DNA from: Salinibacter grassmerensis
Lineage (GTDB): Bacteria; Bacteroidota; Rhodothermia; Rhodothermales; Salinibacteraceae
Length of the DNA: 64,000 nucleotides
Assembly: GCF_947077765.1 (NCBI RefSeq)
Contig: NZ_CAMTTF010000002.1
Coordinates: forward strand, 1-64,000
Reading direction: 5' to 3'
The position numbers and the translations under genes were made by a program. Below are positions 60,535 to 64,000 of this stretch, in pieces (position 1 is the stretch's first letter; every line of letters begins with the position of its first letter). The notes under the pieces were generated by a model. The model searched no databases, was not told where the DNA came from, and saw nothing but the letters and a program-made list of their open reading frames with translations.

Positions 60535-61575
60535 GTGCACGCTCGTCGTCGCTTTGGGCTCATCGTCGCCGTCCTCTTTATCGGGGGGCTCGCCGTCGGT
60601 GTGGGGGGCGCACTGGTCTTTGGGCCCAACACGGGTGGGTACGACGCGCCCCGCAGCGTGTACATTGCGCGTGGGGCGACGCTCGACGCGGCCATCGATT
60701 CGCTGGAGCAGGCCGACGTGCTCGTCGTGCCCGCCGCGTTTCGTCTCGTTGCCCAGGCGACCGGATGGGGGCAGCAGATCAAGCCGGGACACTACCGCAT
60801 CGCCCCCCGTCGCTCCAACTACGCCCTGCTCGACAAGCTGCGACGGGGCCTGCAGGATCCGGTGCGCATCACGATTCCGCCCGGCGTGCAGCCCGACGAT
60901 CTCACGTCGGTGTTGGGCCGGCGGCTCGAACGAGACGCCGACGCGTTCCGCACGGCCCTTCGCGACACGAGTCTCGCGGAGGAGCTAGACAGCACCCCCG
61001 CGCGGCTGTTCGGGTACATGCTCCCCGAGACGTACGAATTCTATTGGCAGACGCCCCCCGAGGCCGTCATCCAGCGCGTCAAGAAGGGGTTTGATCGCTT
61101 CTATGAACGGGAGCTCGCCGCCCGGGCCGACAGCCTCGGCCTCACCAAACGGGAGGTCGTCACGCTCGCCTCCATTGTGGAGTGGGAGGCCCTCGTCGAC
61201 GCCGAGAAGCCGGCGATTGCGGGGGTCTACCTGAATCGCCTCGACCGCGGGTGGCCCCTCCAGGCCGACCCGACGATCCAGTACGTTCTGCTCGACACGA
61301 AGGGGGATCGCGTGGGGCGGGTGCTCTACAAGCATCTCGAGATCGACCACCCGTACAACACCTATCAGGTTCAGGGCCTGCCCCCCGGGCCCATCACGAA
61401 CCCGTCGCCCTCCAGCCTGCGGGCCGCGGCCCATCCCGAGCAGCACGAGTACCTCTACTTTGCGGCCGACGGGACCGGCGGGCACACCTTCAGCCGCACG
61501 CTGCGAGAGCACAACCGGGCGGCGGAGAAGTACCAGCGGATGCTCGACGAACGGCGGTCAGACGGCACACCGTAA
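60535..61575 (+). CDS. mltG: Endolytic murein transglycosylase MltG
   Basis: A 346-residue YceG/MltG protein from GTG 60535. A single N-terminal TM (FGLIVAVLFIGGLAVGVGGA) is followed by a LysM-like subdomain and the catalytic domain. ASIVEWEA at 214-219 corresponds to the E. coli SIVEKET region, with E216 and E218 retained. The conserved LQADPTIQYV, YNTYQVQGLPPGPITNPSPS and HTFSRTLREHN complete the family signature. It cuts nascent glycan strands at the inner membrane. It is convergent with the FadL-like gene. Confidence 0.94.
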   Translation: MHARRRFGLIVAVLFIGGLAVGVGGALVFGPNTGGYDAPRSVYIARGATLDAAIDSLEQADVLVVPAAFRLVAQATGWGQQIKPGHYRIAPRRSNYALLDKLRRGLQDPVRITIPPGVQPDDLTSVLGRRLERDADAFRTALRDTSLAEELDSTPARLFGYMLPETYEFYWQTPPEAVIQRVKKGFDRFYERELAARADSLGLTKREVVTLASIVEWEALVDAEKPAIAGVYLNRLDRGWPLQADPTIQYVLLDTKGDRVGRVLYKHLEIDHPYNTYQVQGLPPGPITNPSPSSLRAAAHPEQHEYLYFAADGTGGHTFSRTLREHNRAAEKYQRMLDERRSDGTP

Positions 61576-61607
61576 ACACGGCGTCTCGCACGGATGGCGT
61601 AGGGCGC

Positions 61608-63206
61608 TTAGAACGAATAGCGAAAGCCCACCCGAACTTGGTTCCGGATGACATCTTCGTCGATGAACGGAACGTCAATCGCTTCGGACTCGTCGGGGGG
61701 CGTCACGCTCGAGTAGGGGACAAACTGGTCCTTCGAGCGCTCCTGCATCCAGGCGGCATTTAGGGAAAGCCGCTCGCTCAACGGGACACCAGCCCCTGCC
61801 GATAAGAACAAGCGTGAACGATCGGTTTCTTCTCCACTGGCGAGGGTGAAGTCAAACCCACGAGCCCCCGGACGGTACGCGATCCCGGTCCGCAGGGAGA
61901 GGCCGTTTTCCGAACGGTACTCGATGCCGCCCCGCCAGTTAACCACGTAGTCGTATTCCTCAAGATTCTCGTTCGTCACGTCGAACTCCGTCTCGTCGGC
62001 ATCGAGACTTGTCTGTGACCAGTCAACGAACTCTACGTCGGCCGAGATCAGAAACGGGTCGCGCGTGTAGCTCACGCCCGTGCTGAGGCGCCACGGAGTT
62101 TGCAACTCGTACTGAAATTCCCCCCGGGCGGCGTCTTCGTCGGAATCGTCGCCGTAGGTCAGCGACCCATTTCCGAACTCGGTACGAATAAACGCGTCCG
62201 TGAACGTCTCGTCAATGGAGTACCAGGTGGGGGTCTCTACCGTGAACCCGAGCCGAACGTGCTTGGCTGCACTAGCCGAGAGGCCGAGACGAAGGTTGAA
62301 GCCCGTAAGGTCGGAGGTGAATCGCTCTCGGAAGAGCATGCTCCGGAAGCCCTCCAGTAGTCTGTTGCCCACGACGACGGAGTACCCGTCGCTGGAGCCG
62401 GGATTGGTCGCCGTCTCCGTCAGTTCATTCTCGAAAACGTACGTGCCGTACGAGATATTGGCGGATCCTCCAATCATTACGTCTGGGGCTACTTCAGCAG
62501 CGCCGGCGAAGCTGAATTCGTTCATGGAACCGCCCCGTGTCACCGTCCCGTCTTGCTGGATGCTTCGGCCTGGGGCAACGGCCTGAAGAAATGGATACTG
62601 GTCGTTCTGAAATCGAGAGTTGAAAAATTCAATGGCCCCTGCTTGGAAGGCGACGAAGGGGATGACGGGAAAGACATCAATGTTGATGGTGCCGTTGTCC
62701 TCTGAGGCGTCGAATTCCTCTCCGAACGGCAGAAACGTATCTGTGATCGAGCTGGCAGAACTTTCGCCGCTGTACGTCAGCTCCCGGTCGAACGCAGATG
62801 TCCGGTTGAAGCCGAGCGCAAAGACGAGCGATCCCTGTTTCGTATCCACATTGTAGATTCCCGTGAGGTGGCCGAGCCGCGTAGTCGCATTATTGCCGGT
62901 GTTCTGGGAGGAAGGCTGATAGGTGGATTCATCTCGACTGAGCAGTCCGCTGAGGCTCCCACTGATCTCCGACGCCTGGTAGTATCCAAGGCCCGCCGGG
63001 TTGGTGTAGGGCGCACTCGGGTCGGCCCACCCGCCTACGCCGCCAGCGCCGCTCATCCCGGTCGCACGTGTGCCCACCGCCGGAAATCGATTTGAGAAGC
63101 GGTACGCATCATCCGCTGTTTGTGCGGCGGCGATCGACGGAAACCACCCGAGAACGCCAACGAGGAGGAGCAGGGAGAGTCGAGAGCAAAACGACCGCGA
63201 AGGCAT
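61608..63206 (-). CDS. OMPP1/FadL-type outer-membrane transport protein
   Basis: A 532-residue barrel protein. A signal peptide (LSLLLLVGVLGWFPSIAAAQ) is followed by the OMPP1 N-terminal hatch-like sequence AYRFSNRFPAVGTRATGMSG, AGGVGGWADPSAPYTNPAGL, GYYQASE, as in Bacteroidota FadL-like porins. The rest alternates aromatic and polar residues expected of beta strands, ending in QVRVGFRYSF with the C-terminal Phe of outer-membrane barrels. It probably imports hydrophobic substrates. It lies 83 bp downstream of the RS-rich gene on the same strand. Confidence 0.9.
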   Translation of the reverse strand: MPSRSFCSRLSLLLLVGVLGWFPSIAAAQTADDAYRFSNRFPAVGTRATGMSGAGGVGGWADPSAPYTNPAGLGYYQASEISGSLSGLLSRDESTYQPSSQNTGNNATTRLGHLTGIYNVDTKQGSLVFALGFNRTSAFDRELTYSGESSASSITDTFLPFGEEFDASEDNGTINIDVFPVIPFVAFQAGAIEFFNSRFQNDQYPFLQAVAPGRSIQQDGTVTRGGSMNEFSFAGAAEVAPDVMIGGSANISYGTYVFENELTETATNPGSSDGYSVVVGNRLLEGFRSMLFRERFTSDLTGFNLRLGLSASAAKHVRLGFTVETPTWYSIDETFTDAFIRTEFGNGSLTYGDDSDEDAARGEFQYELQTPWRLSTGVSYTRDPFLISADVEFVDWSQTSLDADETEFDVTNENLEEYDYVVNWRGGIEYRSENGLSLRTGIAYRPGARGFDFTLASGEETDRSRLFLSAGAGVPLSERLSLNAAWMQERSKDQFVPYSSVTPPDESEAIDVPFIDEDVIRNQVRVGFRYSF

Positions 63207-63289
63207 AGAACGGGTGTTGCTGTGTGACAGGGTGGGTCTGAGAGCCAGAGAGATGAAAGGCGGCTTCCGTCCCGAATGCGACGTGAGCG

Positions 63290-64000
63290 CTACTGATCGT
63301 CCTCATCACTCCGGCTGTTGCGATCCGACCCTCCTCGATCCGACCGGGACGACCGCGAGCCCCGGGAGGCCGAAGACGAGCGGTCCGAGCGCGATGACTC
63401 CGCACGGGAGGAAGACCGCGACGACCGAGAGGTTGACTGTGAGCGCGAGCGGCTCGAGGAACGAGATCGCTCGAACGAGAAGGGATCGGTCCGATCGGCG
63501 AAACCAGCGGCCTCGGACTGGGAGTGTCTCCAGTTCAGGGTGCGACGGGACGCCCGCTGCTCCTGCCGAAGGCGTTTTCGCTGCTGCTCGTAGCGGTCGA
63601 TATCGAGGCGATCCGGGGTATAACGATCCAGGAGAAGCCGCTCGCCGCCGTCCTCGTTGGAGCGGGAGCCGCGGCTTGACCGAGAGCCCTCATGGTCCGA
63701 CTGCTGGCCCGACCGTGCTCGTCTGTCGTTTGAATCCGAAGACCGCCGTCGCGCCTGTCGACGAGCGTCTCGGTCTGAGGAGCGACTGGACCGCCGCACC
63801 TCCGAGTCGCCGGCCCGGCGGTTTCGCCGGGTGCCGCGTGAGCGCGATCGGTTTCGAAGGGGGCGGTTCACCACCGTGCGGTCTCGGTCCACGGTGCGGC
63901 GGCCGATGCGTCCGCTTGACGACCGGGGCCGTTCACTCCGTGCCGAGCGGGCGCGTCGGCTTCGGTCGGTGCGTCTCGACCTTGACCGCCGTGCTGCCTC
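63290..64000 (-). CDS. Arg/Ser-dipeptide-rich hypothetical protein (5' end outside window)
   Basis: An open frame from the window edge to a TAG at 63290-63292, at least 236 residues. Most of it is RS/SR dipeptides mixed with Asp, Gln and Gly (for example RSRGTRRNRRAGDSEVRRSS and SRSSSRSRSQSTSRSSRSSS). A less repetitive island in the middle reads GGERLLLDRYTPDRLDIDRY followed by EQQRKRLRQEQRASRRTLNW. The end SRSDEDDQ is acidic. It resembles eukaryotic RS domains in composition only. A secreted or membrane N-terminus may lie outside the window. Codon bias may partly drive the composition, but the uninterrupted frame and the central island support a real protein. Confidence 0.6.
   Translation of the reverse strand, partial: EAARRSRSRRTDRSRRARSARSERPRSSSGRIGRRTVDRDRTVVNRPLRNRSRSRGTRRNRRAGDSEVRRSSRSSDRDARRQARRRSSDSNDRRARSGQQSDHEGSRSSRGSRSNEDGGERLLLDRYTPDRLDIDRYEQQRKRLRQEQRASRRTLNWRHSQSEAAGFADRTDPFSFERSRSSSRSRSQSTSRSSRSSSRAESSRSDRSSSASRGSRSSRSDRGGSDRNSRSDEDDQ

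Noticed and set aside
61798-61805. GCCGATAA on the + strand within the FadL-like gene
   Set aside because: There is no TTAA/TAAA at the -35 position and no downstream + strand gene; chance occurrence.
1-64000. CRISPR arrays, transposons, prophage or defence islands
   Set aside because: No regularly spaced repeats, transposase or integrase motifs, tRNA-associated att duplications or known defence genes were seen.

Overview
The window is high-GC chromosomal DNA from an extremely halophilic, flagellated bacterium of the Salinibacter / Rhodothermota type, related to Bacteroidota. This assignment is an inference. It rests on strongly acidic proteins with D/E-rich linkers and insertions (DnaX, RecR, FliN, FlhF), a Bacteroidota-style Bat (aerotolerance) operon, a giant sprA gene of the type 9 secretion/gliding apparatus, OMPP1/FadL-type and DUF4286-type proteins typical of that group, and a complete flagellar export/motor gene block, which most Bacteroidota lack. 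No rRNA, tRNA, CRISPR array, insertion sequence or prophage was seen.

Layout. 1-16800: motility block, all on the + strand. It holds the tail of one chemoreceptor, a RedB-like thiol protein behind an excellent sigma-28 (FliA) type promoter, a second chemoreceptor with a histidine-rich membrane sensor region, then motA-motB-fliL-fliM-fliN-fliO-fliP-fliQ-fliR-flhB-flhA-flhF-flhG, a small membrane protein, and fliA. 16900-21300: minus-strand genes for an HDOD signalling protein (also behind a sigma-28-like promoter), a DUF4286 protein, a CapA-like protein and miaB. 21300-24200: a long non-coding divergent region and a PAS-GAF sensor histidine kinase.

24300-33350: the Bat operon (DUF58, BatD-like, sirtuin, BatA, BatB, two TPR proteins, BatD, BatE). 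A CobB-type deacylase is embedded in it, and no MoxR ATPase lies beside it. 33400-43000: a protein ending in an SSB-like acidic tip, a LysR regulator divergent from marC with a palindromic operator candidate, an MFS transporter, a TRIC-type channel, an ABC exporter, thymidine kinase and an RDD protein. 42600-46100: DNA replication/repair genes dnaX, ybaB and recR, followed by a saccharopine-dehydrogenase-like reductase. 47700-55430: sprA. 55500-63200: housekeeping and envelope genes (lipB, rsfS, tsaD, mltG, a FadL-like porin) with several small proteins. The window ends inside an Arg/Ser-dipeptide-rich protein.

How the parts fit. The motility block supplies stator (MotAB), switch (FliM, FliN), export gate (FliOPQR, FlhAB), placement GTPase/ATPase (FlhF, FlhG) and the late-gene sigma factor. 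Two sigma-28-like promoters in the window share the form TTAA-N15-G(C/T)CGATAA. They suggest FliA drives the RedB-like gene plus chemoreceptor and the HDOD gene. SprA (secretion/gliding) and a flagellum appear to coexist in one genome. I see no obvious defence island or mobile system. The most unusual items are the sigma-28-linked thiol protein, the histidine-rich receptor domain, the SSB-tipped hypothetical protein, the RS-rich protein, the sirtuin inside the Bat operon, and the structured lysR-marC spacer.
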